From an uncultured Eubacteriales bacterium (GTDB lineage Bacteria; Bacillota; Clostridia; Oscillospirales; Oscillospiraceae): 64,000 bases of DNA. Under the pieces are notes generated by a model, which had not been told where the DNA came from, searched no databases, and saw nothing but the letters and a program-made list of their open reading frames with translations. The position numbers and the translations under genes were made by a program. Within the stretch, counting starts at the first letter, position 1; the number at the start of each line of letters is the position of its first letter. The stretch covers positions 37,153-101,152 of the forward strand of contig OMZQ01000005.1 in NCBI GenBank assembly GCA_900315595.1. The letters run 5' to 3'. Positions 45,060 through 52,963 of this stretch are shown one piece after another.

Positions 45060-46097
45060 ATGAAACATTTGTTCTGTATTCTTATGGCTCTGATCCTGTT
45101 GATTACACTGGCTGCCTGTGGGGGAGAGAAGAAGTCCACGGATGAAACGGAGCGTCCGCAGTCTGCTCCACAAACAAGTGCAGATCAGAACCTCGTATCC
45201 TACGACGGACCCTATCAGCTTGGCGGCTGCGAGCTTCGTGTGACCGGGACCTGGCTTGTTCCGGACAGCTTCGGGGATACGCAGTTCGTGCTTGGCTTTG
45301 AACTGGAAAACCGTTCTCAGGAAAAGCATACTCCGTATTGGACCGTGAGCAGCATTCTTTCGCAGGACGGACGGACTCTGAATTCTTTCGCGGATCTTTC
45401 GCTCCCGGATGCCTCAGGATCGACCTTGATGGATTATTCCATGATCGAGGTCTTACCGGGCGGGAGCTGCCCCTTCTACGTTCACAGCACGCTTGCCGAT
45501 CTCAAGAAGCCGGTTCACGTCAGACTTTCGGATATGTTCAATGACGACGACAGCTATGAGTTCGACGTCGCCATCGAGGAGCTCGCCCCGGTCGAGCTGT
45601 CCGCCATGGACCTGCCTCCGATGGAGGCCGTGGGGGGAGTGGAGATCGTGGAGACGCACGAGCCCATTGAGCTCAGCGGCGAGACGGCGGTTTTCAATTA
45701 CTACGACAAGCTGACGCTGACCTATCCTTCCGACTTCCTTGCGGAGGACCCCGACAGTTTCCTCTATAATCTCGTTTCCGTGGACGCGAGCGTGAAGCTG
45801 GGTGTCTACGCGACTGATTCTGCGGACAATGCTCAGGCAAAACGTGACGAATGGGCCGGTTACGCTGAGGCCAGCACGGAGTATACGGTAACCGAGATGA
45901 CGGTCGCGGGCTATCCGGCTCTGGTCTACACCTACTACGAACCTTTCACCGGCTATAATGCCAAGCTCCTGCTTGACCTCAATGGCGATGGCGGCCTCTA
46001 CGGCGTGAACTTTGACGTCTGTACCTCCACCCAGGATTTGCTGCTCGGCGACCTTGTTATGAACGTTCTGAACTCTATGACTCTGACGGCAGGCTGA
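45060..46097 (+). CDS. Putative surface lipoprotein (DUF5067-like middle domain)
   Basis: A 345-residue secreted lipoprotein. The type II signal peptide has the lipobox LAAC with Cys at ~20, followed by a charged, flexible linker. Residues ~50-180 form a beta-rich domain (TQFVLGFELENRSQEKHTPY) that looks like the DUF5067/DUF4352 immunoglobulin-like group, and the C-terminal third (YDKLTLTYPSDFLAEDPDSF) resembles a PsbP-like stress-protein fold found in Firmicutes lipoproteins. The function is unknown. GGGAGG lies 7 nt before the ATG. It precedes the SLH gene by 43 nt and is probably cotranscribed. Confidence 0.7.
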   Translation: MKHLFCILMALILLITLAACGGEKKSTDETERPQSAPQTSADQNLVSYDGPYQLGGCELRVTGTWLVPDSFGDTQFVLGFELENRSQEKHTPYWTVSSILSQDGRTLNSFADLSLPDASGSTLMDYSMIEVLPGGSCPFYVHSTLADLKKPVHVRLSDMFNDDDSYEFDVAIEELAPVELSAMDLPPMEAVGGVEIVETHEPIELSGETAVFNYYDKLTLTYPSDFLAEDPDSFLYNLVSVDASVKLGVYATDSADNAQAKRDEWAGYAEASTEYTVTEMTVAGYPALVYTYYEPFTGYNAKLLLDLNGDGGLYGVNFDVCTSTQDLLLGDLVMNVLNSMTLTAG

Positions 46098-46140
46098 CGC
46101 ATCCGCCTGCGTCTCAACAAGCAATAAGGAGGACTTCACA

Positions 46141-48066
46141 ATGAAAAAATTGCTTTCACTTCTGCTGATCTTATGCTTGACCTTTGCGCTCCTTCCCGCC
46201 GTGCCCGCAGCCGCCGCCGACATACCTGTCACCGCGATCAGCATCTCCGGCATTGACCATCCCCAGCCGGGCGGTGCGCAGGATTTGACGGCCGACGTCT
46301 CTCTGGACGCAGAAAACGCTCTGTACGAGACGAAGATCACCTGGTATGACATTGCAGATGAGTTTTCCTTTACCGGTACCGAGATGGCGGAAGGGGAGAC
46401 CTTCACCCTTGGCCACCGCGTCTATGCTTCGATCCGCATAACGCTTGCGCCGGGCTTCTCCTTCCGGCGTTCCGGCAACTACTTCGATGGAGAAGTGGAC
46501 TTTTACGGCTGGAACAAAAGCGTTATGAAGCTTGAAACTGACGAAGACGGGCGGGCCTATCTGAACGTGAGTTCTTTGCCCTATCAAGTGACCGACGACG
46601 TCAAGGTGACTTCGATCCGCGTGCAGGATCTGAGCAGGGGAGAGGTCGGCGCGCTGCCTGACGTCGAGTACAGCGTTGTCACGGAACCTGCGGACGTCAT
46701 CCGCGAAGCTACGGTGGACTGGTATCGGGATTCCAGCTACGTAGATCCGAACACGCCTTTGGAAGCCGGCGTCTACCGGGCGGCGCTGCATCTCTATTTC
46801 AAGGAGGGCTACTACGCTGCAGACCCGGAGTTTGCTTATGACGGCGATCTGAACGTAGACGGTGCGGAGGTCGACTGGGCCAGCGGTACCGGCGGCTCTG
46901 AGGCAGCCATGTGGATCGAGCTGAAACCGGAGGTCGTTGGCCTCTATACGCTCCGCTTTAGCGCCGGCGAGGGAAGCGGCAAGATGGATCCGATTTCGCT
47001 CCATAACGCTTCCGAGGCTTTCGCCCCGGAATCGACCTATACGCCTCCGACCGGCAGGAGCTTCGATCATTGGAGCTACCGGAAGGGGAGTGCGGTCAAG
47101 ACCGTTCAGGCCGGCGGTCTGATTCCCGCATTGGATCTGACCGGCACGGAGCTGACTTTGACTGCCGTCTATAGTGATAAGGTCGTGACGGATTTTGCTG
47201 TCCGAGATCTGTCCTTGCCGGTTCCGGAGCAGGCGGTGAATCTGACCGCCAGCGTCAGCTCCAGCCCGTCCGCGATTGACCGCTTTATGATTAAGGTCGA
47301 GAACGCAGATCCCGAGATTGGAACGGCCGGAAAGTATCAGGTCGGACAGACCTATCTCTACACAATGACCTTTGTCCTGAAATCCGGATTCGCGCCGCTT
47401 CGCTACGAGACCGACGGCAAGGTGAACTATGTGGGAACCGTTACCGTCCCGGACGGGTTCAAGGTGCTCCCGGAGCGCCCTGTCGTCCGGAACAGTGACG
47501 GAACCTGGACTGTCACGCTGTATGCCGAAGCCAAATGTCGTTTCGTGGACGTGAAGGAGACCGACTGGTTTGACGAGGCCGTGGACTGGGCTGTGCAGAA
47601 TAATGTGACCAAGGGCAAGGATAAGACACATTTTGCCCCGTACAATGTCTGCACACGGGCTGAGGCCGTGACCTTCCTCTGGCGCGCCTTAGGATGCCCG
47701 GAGCCTGAGGATACAACGAATCCCTTCAAGGATGTGAAGCCCGGCAGCTATTACTATGACGCCGTGCTCTGGGCTGTAGAAAAGGGGATTACGAAGGGTA
47801 AGGATAAAACGCATTTTGCCCCAAGCAGCGTCTGTACCCGCGAACAGGTCGTGACGTTCCTCTGGCGCGCCTACGACTGTCCGGAGCCTGAGACCACGAC
47901 CAATCCCTTCCAGGACGTCAAATCCACAAGCTACGCCTACAAGGCCATCCTGTGGGCTGTAGAGAAACAAATCACAAACGGCACGAGCAAGACCAAGTTC
48001 TCACCGGCGAAGGAATGCAACCGTGCTCAGATCGTGACCTTCCTTTACCGCGCAGAGACCAAATAG
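46141..48066 (+). CDS. Secreted protein with three C-terminal SLH domains
   Basis: A 641-residue exported protein. The signal peptide (LLSLLLILCLTFALLPAVPA, ~4-23, cleavage after AAAA) is followed by a beta-rich region of unknown function (~30-450), including an InlB-repeat-like segment (SFDHWSYRKG ... LTAVY). Three S-layer homology domains then follow at ~461-516, ~524-580 and ~585-641, each starting F-x-DVK and containing ITKGKDKTHFAP-like and TFLWRA motifs. SLH domains anchor proteins to pyruvylated cell-wall polymers. The first two SLH units are nearly identical at DNA level over short stretches. AAGGAGG lies 8 nt upstream. It is followed by a large hairpin. Confidence 0.88.
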   Translation: MKKLLSLLLILCLTFALLPAVPAAAADIPVTAISISGIDHPQPGGAQDLTADVSLDAENALYETKITWYDIADEFSFTGTEMAEGETFTLGHRVYASIRITLAPGFSFRRSGNYFDGEVDFYGWNKSVMKLETDEDGRAYLNVSSLPYQVTDDVKVTSIRVQDLSRGEVGALPDVEYSVVTEPADVIREATVDWYRDSSYVDPNTPLEAGVYRAALHLYFKEGYYAADPEFAYDGDLNVDGAEVDWASGTGGSEAAMWIELKPEVVGLYTLRFSAGEGSGKMDPISLHNASEAFAPESTYTPPTGRSFDHWSYRKGSAVKTVQAGGLIPALDLTGTELTLTAVYSDKVVTDFAVRDLSLPVPEQAVNLTASVSSSPSAIDRFMIKVENADPEIGTAGKYQVGQTYLYTMTFVLKSGFAPLRYETDGKVNYVGTVTVPDGFKVLPERPVVRNSDGTWTVTLYAEAKCRFVDVKETDWFDEAVDWAVQNNVTKGKDKTHFAPYNVCTRAEAVTFLWRALGCPEPEDTTNPFKDVKPGSYYYDAVLWAVEKGITKGKDKTHFAPSSVCTREQVVTFLWRAYDCPEPETTTNPFQDVKSTSYAYKAILWAVEKQITNGTSKTKFSPAKECNRAQIVTFLYRAETK

Positions 48067-48083
48067 GCATAGCACGATCAATG

Positions 48084-48127
48084 AGACCCGCCTGCAGAAC
48101 CGAAAGAATCGGTTTTACAGGCGGGTC
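48084..48127 (+). terminator. Hairpin terminator after the SLH gene
   Basis: GACCCGCCTG (48084-48093) pairs with CAGGCGGGTC (48118-48127), with an inner AACCGA/TCGGTT stem. The tail (ATTTAG) is a weak T-run. The next ~270 bases (to 48396) are AT-rich and I see no gene in them. Confidence 0.75.
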
Positions 48128-48396
48128 ATTTAGAAGAGCAAACGAAACAGTTCAGAAGGAATGGACTCAAAAATGCAAGCAAACATATAAAAGCCGCCCC
48201 CAGCACCGGCCGGAAGCGGTTATGCAGAACATCGTCGCAGGACGATGAACATGGTCTATATTTTACTCATATTTTTCAAAAAATCAAGTGTTTTTTACAA
48301 ATTTTTAATGAAACTGAAAGAAGGCAGGAAAGAAACAGGGAAGGGTAAAGCGCAGGTTAAGCGATCTGAGGCAATCGCATCTGATTGGATCCAACG

Positions 48397-48426
48397 AACG
48401 CAACAAAATAAAAATTTTGTTGCGTT
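48397..48426. promoter_or_regulatory. Perfect hairpin just upstream of the recombinase promoter
   Basis: A 13-base arm (48397-48409) is exactly complementary to 48414-48426, with a 4-base loop. It ends 5 bases before the -35 box of the recombinase promoter. As there is no T-run, an operator or upstream regulatory site is as likely as a terminator. Confidence 0.5.
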
Positions 48427-48431
48427 GGGAC

Positions 48432-48460
48432 TTGATTTCCATGCGCTTTTGTGGTACGAT
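48432..48460 (+). promoter_or_regulatory. Promoter for the second tyrosine recombinase
   Basis: TTGATT (48432-48437), 17-base spacer, TACGAT (48455-48460), 76 bases before the ATG. Confidence 0.6.
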
Positions 48461-48536
48461 CATACTGCAGCAAGGATCGGCCCCTTTTCGGTGCGATTCT
48501 GCCCTGCTGCGTTCATTTCACGTCGGAGGCTTATCT

Positions 48537-49529
48537 ATGGAGCGATTTGCTGACTGTCCGATCATTCTGCGCGAGTTTCTTTCCTATCACGAAACCATCA
48601 AGGGACAATCTGCCAGAACGATTTCCGAATACTATCTGGATCTGCGGATGTTTCTGCGTTTTATGGTGTTGATCAAAAACGAAATGCCCTACGATACGGA
48701 TCTGGAGACGATCTCGATTCGAGGCGTTGATCTGGACTTCATCCGTTCAATCTCCGTGACGGACATTTTTGACTTTCTGTCTTACCTGGCCAATGACAGG
48801 GTCATCCATGAAGACTCCTTCTCGGAATCCAAAGGGATCGCCTCCTCCAGTCGTGCCCGCAAGTTGTCCGCGATCAAATCCTTTTACAAATATCTTACCG
48901 TTCGCACCAAGCAGCTTGCGCAAAACCCTGTTCAGGATATGGAATATCCCAAGCTCCGCAAATCTCTGCCGCGCTATCTGACGCTGGAGCAATCAACAGC
49001 GCTGCTTCGTTCTGTGGATGGGCCAAACAAAACGCGGGATTTCGCCATCCTGATGATCTTCCTGAATTGCGGTATTCGTCGTTCTGAATTGGTCAACCTG
49101 AACTTAAGCGATATCTATGAGGATCGGATCCGCGTCGTCGGCAAGGGCAACAAGGAACGGATCGTCTATATGGGTTCCTCCTGCAGAAAAGCGATTGACG
49201 CCTATTTAATTGAACGCAATCAAATTGTCCTTTCGGACAACCGTGCCCTCTTCGGTTCCCGCGATAAGAACCGGATCTCCGCCTCTGCGGTCCATCGGCT
49301 GGTTAAAAAGCACGTATTGGAGACCGGCCTGGACCCCACTAAGCTCTCCGCCCACAAACTTCGGCATACAGCAGCGACCCTTATGCTTCAGAACGGCGTA
49401 GACGTAAAGACGGTGCAGGAGGTTTTGGGTCATGAAAATCTAAATACCACCCAGATCTATACCCATATCGAAAACACCGAGCTGCAGATCGCCTCCGAGG
49501 CAAATCCGATCTCGAAGATCCAGTTATAG
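48537..49529 (+). CDS. Tyrosine recombinase (XerC-like)
   Basis: A 330-residue tyrosine recombinase. The N-terminal SAM-like domain has a long insertion (FLRFMVLIKNEMPYDTDLET ... DLDFIRSISVTDIFDFLSYL), as in the XerC-like proteins common in Clostridia. The catalytic residues are in NCGIRRSELVNLNL (first Arg, ~182-195), SAHKLRHTAATLMLQNGVDV (His-x-x-Arg, ~277-296), LGHENLNTTQIYTHI (final His and Tyr nucleophile, ~301-315). GGAGG lies 8 nt before the ATG. It is monocistronic, with a preceding hairpin and a following terminator. It may pair with XerD (41182) for dif recombination, or be an independent invertase. Confidence 0.85.
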   Translation: MERFADCPIILREFLSYHETIKGQSARTISEYYLDLRMFLRFMVLIKNEMPYDTDLETISIRGVDLDFIRSISVTDIFDFLSYLANDRVIHEDSFSESKGIASSSRARKLSAIKSFYKYLTVRTKQLAQNPVQDMEYPKLRKSLPRYLTLEQSTALLRSVDGPNKTRDFAILMIFLNCGIRRSELVNLNLSDIYEDRIRVVGKGNKERIVYMGSSCRKAIDAYLIERNQIVLSDNRALFGSRDKNRISASAVHRLVKKHVLETGLDPTKLSAHKLRHTAATLMLQNGVDVKTVQEVLGHENLNTTQIYTHIENTELQIASEANPISKIQL

Positions 49530-49572
49530 GAGCCCTTCCCTGCTGAGACGTTTTCAATTTGATAGAGGATCA

Positions 49573-49611
49573 GACAGCCGGACGGTCGATGCTGAAAACC
49601 GTCCGGCTGTC
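49573..49611. terminator. Bidirectional rho-independent terminator
   Basis: A 14-bp perfect stem (49573-49586 with 49598-49611), followed by TTTGACTT. It lies between the convergent recombinase and DUF6935 genes. Confidence 0.85.
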
Positions 49612-49621
49612 TTTGACTTCT

Positions 49622-50110
49622 TCAGGCCCAGGGGTCGTCCTTGGCGGGTGTGCGGATATCCGCCAGGAGCATCTGATCCCAGAGCATCCATTGCTCACCC
49701 TTCCGGCGAAGCGTGACGGGGCGGAGGCTGTCCGCGCCGAAGGACTGAAGCTGGAGCCGGGCGTAGCCTTCGTTTTGATAGCTGTAGGGATCGTCCCGCA
49801 CGGTAATGATACAGGGCTGATTTGGGGTGTAATTGTTCGCAGGCGTTGCCCCTTCAAAGAAGGAATAGGGCTTGTACCCCTTCCCTGCCAGCCGATCCCG
49901 CAGGAATTGGATTTCGAATGTGGAAAGCGGTCTCGGCCCACGCAGCTCGTTGAGCATTTCGACCGTCGCATTCGGATCGGCCTCATAACGGCAGAGCGCA
50001 GCCACGGTCAGCGCAGCGGTCATAAAGGGATCGGAAAGGGCAAATTCCGGGAGAGCGCGGAGCTCCTCGACGGTTTTGGGCAGCGTTTGAAAAACAAATG
50101 TACGTTCCAT
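49622..50110 (-). CDS. DUF6935-like protein
   Basis: A 162-residue soluble protein I associate with DUF6935. Features are FALSDPFMTAALTVAALCRY (~23-42), ELRGPRPLSTFEIQFLRDRL (~55-74), GYKPYSFFEGATPANNYTP (~78-96) and the C-terminal KDDPWA. No function is known for this family. It is the third gene of a minus-strand operon, 15 nt after radA, with a ribosome-binding site (AGGAGG) a few bases before the ATG. Its link to DNA repair or sporulation is by position only. Confidence 0.65.
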   Translation of the reverse strand: MERTFVFQTLPKTVEELRALPEFALSDPFMTAALTVAALCRYEADPNATVEMLNELRGPRPLSTFEIQFLRDRLAGKGYKPYSFFEGATPANNYTPNQPCIITVRDDPYSYQNEGYARLQLQSFGADSLRPVTLRRKGEQWMLWDQMLLADIRTPAKDDPWA

Positions 50111-50125
50111 AGCGTGTTCCTCCTT

Positions 50126-51502
50126 TTATGGTTGTTTGGGATCATCGAGCGCAATCTCAATGGCTTCCCGGATATTGCGGACCCGGAGAAGCTGCAGGCC
50201 CTTGGGTACGGTGATCGTTTCGCTTCCGTGCCGCGGGATTATGCATTTTGTAAAGCCCAGACGGGCGATTTCGGTCAGCCTCTGCCCCAGATTCGAGACC
50301 ATGCGAGTCTCTCCGGTCAGACCGATTTCCCCGATGGCGGTCAGATCGTCCGCCACGGGTTGATCCCGAAAGCTGGAGGCAATTGCAATGGCCACCGGCA
50401 GATCGGAGCCGGGCTCGTCGATGTGAAGACCGCCGATGACGTTCAAAAACAGGTCGCAGTCCGAAAGCCGGAGTCCGCCCCGCTTTTCCAGCACAGCCAC
50501 AAGCAGCGCTGCGCGGTTGTAATCAAAACCGTCCGTCGTCCGCCTGGGTACGTTCAAATAGCTGCGGGTCACAAGGGCCTGAACCTCCGCCAAAAGCGGT
50601 CTGCTTCCCTCCATTGCACAGGCGACGCAGGTGCCGGAGGCACTCTTAGGCCGTCCGGCCAGCAGCACCTCCGAGGGATTCGGGATTTCCCGCAGACCCT
50701 TGTCATACATTTCAAAGACGCCGATTTCATTGGTGGAGCCGAAGCGGTTTTTCGCAGCCCGTAAAAGCCGGTAAGCGCCGCTTCGTTCTCCCTCGAAATA
50801 CAGTACGCAGTCCACCATATGCTCCAGGACCTTCGGACCTGCTATCGCCCCGTCCTTGTTGACGTGACCGACGACGAAGACTGTGATCCCAGTGGTTTTG
50901 GAAAGCTGCATCAGAGCCATCGTGCAGTCCTTGACCTGAGTGATCGAGCCGGGCGAGGAATCGTGATCAGAGCCAGACATGGTCTGAATGGAGTCTACGA
51001 TCAGAATATCGGGCTTCGTCTCCTTTACGGCTGTCAGGATCGTGTCCATCTCAGTCTCGGCAAAGAACAGAAGGTTTTCCGGCAGAACGCCGAGGCGTTC
51101 GGCCCGCATTTTTAATTGACTCTCGCTCTCCTCGCCGGAGACGTATAATACGGTCCCGTTCCGGCAGAGCGCATTGCAGATCTGAAGCAGAAGCGTCGAT
51201 TTGCCGATGCCCGGCGCGCCGCCGACCAGAACCAGGGAGCCCTGCACGGCCCCGCCGCCCAGAACGCGGTCGAGCTCGCCCATGCCGGTAGAAAAGCGCT
51301 GCTCGTTTCCGCTGGCAATTTGCGAAAGGCGCTTTGGCCTGCGCTCGGCGCGGTCCCGGCGGATCGCGGAGGATGCTGATCTGGCTGGCGCTTCCACGTG
51401 CTCGGTCAGGGTGTTCCAGGCTCCGCAGGCGGGGCATTTACCAAGCCACTGCGGGAACTCACCGCCGCAGTTTGTGCAGAAATAGACGGTTTTCGTTTTC
51501 AT
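50126..51502 (-). CDS. radA: DNA repair protein RadA
   Basis: A 458-residue RecA-like ATPase that drives branch migration in recombination. The N-terminal zinc finger is CTNCGGEFPQWLGKCPACGAW (two CxxC pairs, residues 9-29; 21 residues in all, so key Cys are C9, C12, C24 and C27). Walker A is GGAPGIGKSTLLL (~93-105), Walker B ILIVDSIQTM (~163-172). The RadA-specific KNRFGSTNEIGVFEM follows (~251-265), then a Lon-like C-terminal domain with GGLHIDEPGSDLPVAIAIAS. It lies 16 nt after the amidase gene. Confidence 0.95.
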   Translation of the reverse strand: MKTKTVYFCTNCGGEFPQWLGKCPACGAWNTLTEHVEAPARSASSAIRRDRAERRPKRLSQIASGNEQRFSTGMGELDRVLGGGAVQGSLVLVGGAPGIGKSTLLLQICNALCRNGTVLYVSGEESESQLKMRAERLGVLPENLLFFAETEMDTILTAVKETKPDILIVDSIQTMSGSDHDSSPGSITQVKDCTMALMQLSKTTGITVFVVGHVNKDGAIAGPKVLEHMVDCVLYFEGERSGAYRLLRAAKNRFGSTNEIGVFEMYDKGLREIPNPSEVLLAGRPKSASGTCVACAMEGSRPLLAEVQALVTRSYLNVPRRTTDGFDYNRAALLVAVLEKRGGLRLSDCDLFLNVIGGLHIDEPGSDLPVAIAIASSFRDQPVADDLTAIGEIGLTGETRMVSNLGQRLTEIARLGFTKCIIPRHGSETITVPKGLQLLRVRNIREAIEIALDDPKQP

Positions 51503-51518
51503 TCGTTGGCCTCCGTAT

Positions 51519-52241
51519 TCAGCTCAGGTCTGTCCTTTCCGCCAGATAGTCGCACAGTCCGGACAAGACGGCACAGGCGATCTGTTTTTGATATTGCGCT
51601 GTGTGAAGGCGCTGCTCCTCGGGCGGGTTGGACAGGAAGCCGCACTCGATCAGGGCGGCGGGACAATGGACGTTCTGGAGCAGATAGACCGTTCGATCCG
51701 GCTTTGCAGCCCGGTGATTATCCGGATCCAGACAGGAAGAGAGCGCAGCCTGCATCGCCTCGGCCAGCTCCTCGGAGCTTCGCTCCGGTGCGTAGAAGAC
51801 CTGGGCGCCGTGGTATTTCGGTTGTTCAAAAAAGTTCTGATGGATGCTGATGAGCAGGGCGTGATCCGTTTCGTTGACCAGAGCCACGCGGTTGCGCAGG
51901 TCGGAGATTTTCCGTTCAGAGACGGTCTGCGCCTCCGGACTGTGGATGGAGACGTCAGTGGATCGCGTCATCCGCGTGCGGTAGCCGGCCAGATGCAGCA
52001 GATCGTTCAGCCGCAGGGAGATCTCCAGGTTCAGCCCGCTCTCCAAGGCACCGGAGCAGGACACGGCTCCGCCGTCCGCTCCGCCATGGCCGGGGTCGAG
52101 CACGATGGTCATTGGCTTCGACTCGGTCATTGCAGCGACCTGCGCGGCCAGCCTGACCCCGCCCGAGAGCAGCGACGAAAAGGCCCAGGCGCCTAAGACG
52201 GCCAGCAGATAGACCCAGGCGTAGCGTTTGATAAACCACAT
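51519..52241 (-). CDS. cwlD: N-acetylmuramoyl-L-alanine amidase (CwlD-like)
   Basis: A 240-residue Amidase_3 protein. It has a short N-terminal anchor (KRYAWVYLLAVLGAWAFSSL) and a zinc amidase domain with IVLDPGHGGADGGAV (~45-59, zinc His), ESGLNLEISLRLNDLL (~66-81, zinc Glu), LISIHQNFF (~130-138, zinc His) and CPAALIECGFLSNPPEE (~196-212, catalytic Glu). Its size, anchor and place suggest CwlD, which with PdaA makes muramic-delta-lactam in the spore cortex. Start 52241 (MWFIKRY) is preferred over 52247, because GGAGG is then 7 nt away. Its longer frame to 52391 overlaps the cotJ promoter. Confidence 0.82.
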   Translation of the reverse strand: MWFIKRYAWVYLLAVLGAWAFSSLLSGGVRLAAQVAAMTESKPMTIVLDPGHGGADGGAVSCSGALESGLNLEISLRLNDLLHLAGYRTRMTRSTDVSIHSPEAQTVSERKISDLRNRVALVNETDHALLISIHQNFFEQPKYHGAQVFYAPERSSEELAEAMQAALSSCLDPDNHRAAKPDRTVYLLQNVHCPAALIECGFLSNPPEEQRLHTAQYQKQIACAVLSGLCDYLAERTDLS

Positions 52242-52295
52242 TTCCATCCCTCCGGCCAAGCATACGCCGTCCGCCGGGGGATTTATTCCGTGCTT

Positions 52296-52301
52296 ATTAT
52301 A
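52296..52301 (-). promoter_or_regulatory. Extended -10 promoter for cwlD-radA
   Basis: On the minus strand a TGC-TATAAT extended -10 element lies about 55 bases upstream of the cwlD start. The -35 box 17 bases away (TATGCA) is a poor match, which is usual with an extended -10. Confidence 0.55.
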
Positions 52302-52303
52302 GC

Positions 52304-52329
52304 ACGTTTCGGGGCATTTGCATAGGATA
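52304..52329 (+). promoter_or_regulatory. Candidate mother-cell sporulation promoter (SigE/SigK type) of cotJ
   Basis: CATAGGATA at 52321-52329 fits the CATAnnnTA -10 of SigE/SigK promoters. An AC dinucleotide 15 bases upstream (52304-52305) fits the short -35 of SigK. No SigA promoter is seen facing cotJ, and cotJ is mother-cell controlled in Bacillus. Between it and the start lies an imperfect hairpin (52333-52359), then AAGGAGG. Confidence 0.45.
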
Positions 52330-52373
52330 AGTTTGAAAACGTCGAAAATGACGGTTTCAAGGAGGAAGCTTAT

Positions 52374-52814
52374 ATGGATCATTCCGTTCAATCGTCTTGC
52401 CGCGGCATGCTGCCGTCTGCTGCCCCGCTGGCGGAGCCCTTCGTTCCGTTCCAGCCAAATGACCCGAACCGTTACGAGGCAAAAGCCGGCCTGATCCGAG
52501 GCACGCTGTTCCCCTGCCTGGACCTCCCCTTCCTGGGAATGGTCAACACGGAGGAAAAATCAGATACGCCCATGCACGACCTTCAGGCCCTCGGTTTCGC
52601 GGTCCAGGAGCTGGGGCTGTATCTGGATACCCACGCCGACGACGCGGAGGCAGCAGAGCTCTACGAGCGCTACGCGGACCTTTACAAGGCCGGAATGAAG
52701 CGCTACGCCGAACAGTGCGGCGCTCTGCGCCAGACGGGAAGCGTCGTGGATGGGACTTATACCTGGACTCAGGGCCCCTGGCCCTGGGAGATCGCCGCAA
52801 ACGGGGAGGGCTGA
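52374..52814 (+). CDS. CotJA-CotJB fusion spore-coat protein
   Basis: A 146-residue ORF joining two proteins that are normally separate. Residues ~15-57 are CotJA-like (PFVPFQPNDPNRYEAKAGLI, then RGTLFPCLDLPFLGM). Residues ~68-146 are CotJB-like (LQALGFAVQELGLYLDTHAD ... TYTWTQGPWPWEI). Both are small inner-coat proteins made in the mother cell and assembled with CotJC. No stop or frameshift separates them. An internal ATG in the linker (before HDLQAL) has a GGAGG 16 nt upstream, too distant to be convincing for separate CotJB translation. A strong AAGGAGG precedes 52374. The truncated cotJC follows by 3 nt. Confidence 0.85.
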   Translation: MDHSVQSSCRGMLPSAAPLAEPFVPFQPNDPNRYEAKAGLIRGTLFPCLDLPFLGMVNTEEKSDTPMHDLQALGFAVQELGLYLDTHADDAEAAELYERYADLYKAGMKRYAEQCGALRQTGSVVDGTYTWTQGPWPWEIAANGEG

Positions 52815-52817
52815 GAA

Positions 52818-52931
52818 ATGTTTGTCTATGAGAAGAAGCTGCAGTACCCGGTGAAAATCGCTGCAACCAATCCGAAGCTGGCTTCCATCATCATCAGCCA
52901 GTACGGTGGCCCATACATCAATAGCCTATAA
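52818..52931 (+). pseudogene. cotJC: Truncated cotJC, interrupted by an inserted element
   Basis: The 37-codon ORF starts MFVYEKKLQYPVKI and continues LASIIISQYGGP, a close match to the N-terminus of CotJC, a manganese-catalase-like coat protein of ~190 residues. Homology ends at residues 31-32 (nt ~52910-52913); in CotJC the next residues would be DGELxAxLRYL, but here YINSL and a stop follow. A terminator and the end of a phage-like giant gene lie directly beyond. The missing ~155 codons, including all metal ligands, are not in the window. The likely cause is insertion of a mobile element; excision might restore the gene. Confidence 0.8.
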
Positions 52932-52932
52932 A

Positions 52933-52958
52933 TAATCCCCCGGGATCGCCCGGGGGAT
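52933..52958 (-). terminator. Terminator-like hairpin at the element edge
   Basis: A perfect 11-bp stem (52933-52943 with 52948-52958) and 4-base loop, 6 bases beyond the stop of the giant gene. The flanks are A/T-rich, but the T-run is short. Confidence 0.65.
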
Positions 52959-52963
52959 TGCCT

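Noticed and set aside
48245..48553. Possible 102-codon gene upstream of the second recombinase
   Set aside because: It crosses the hairpin, the promoter and the next start; composition is non-coding-like and there is no ribosome-binding site.
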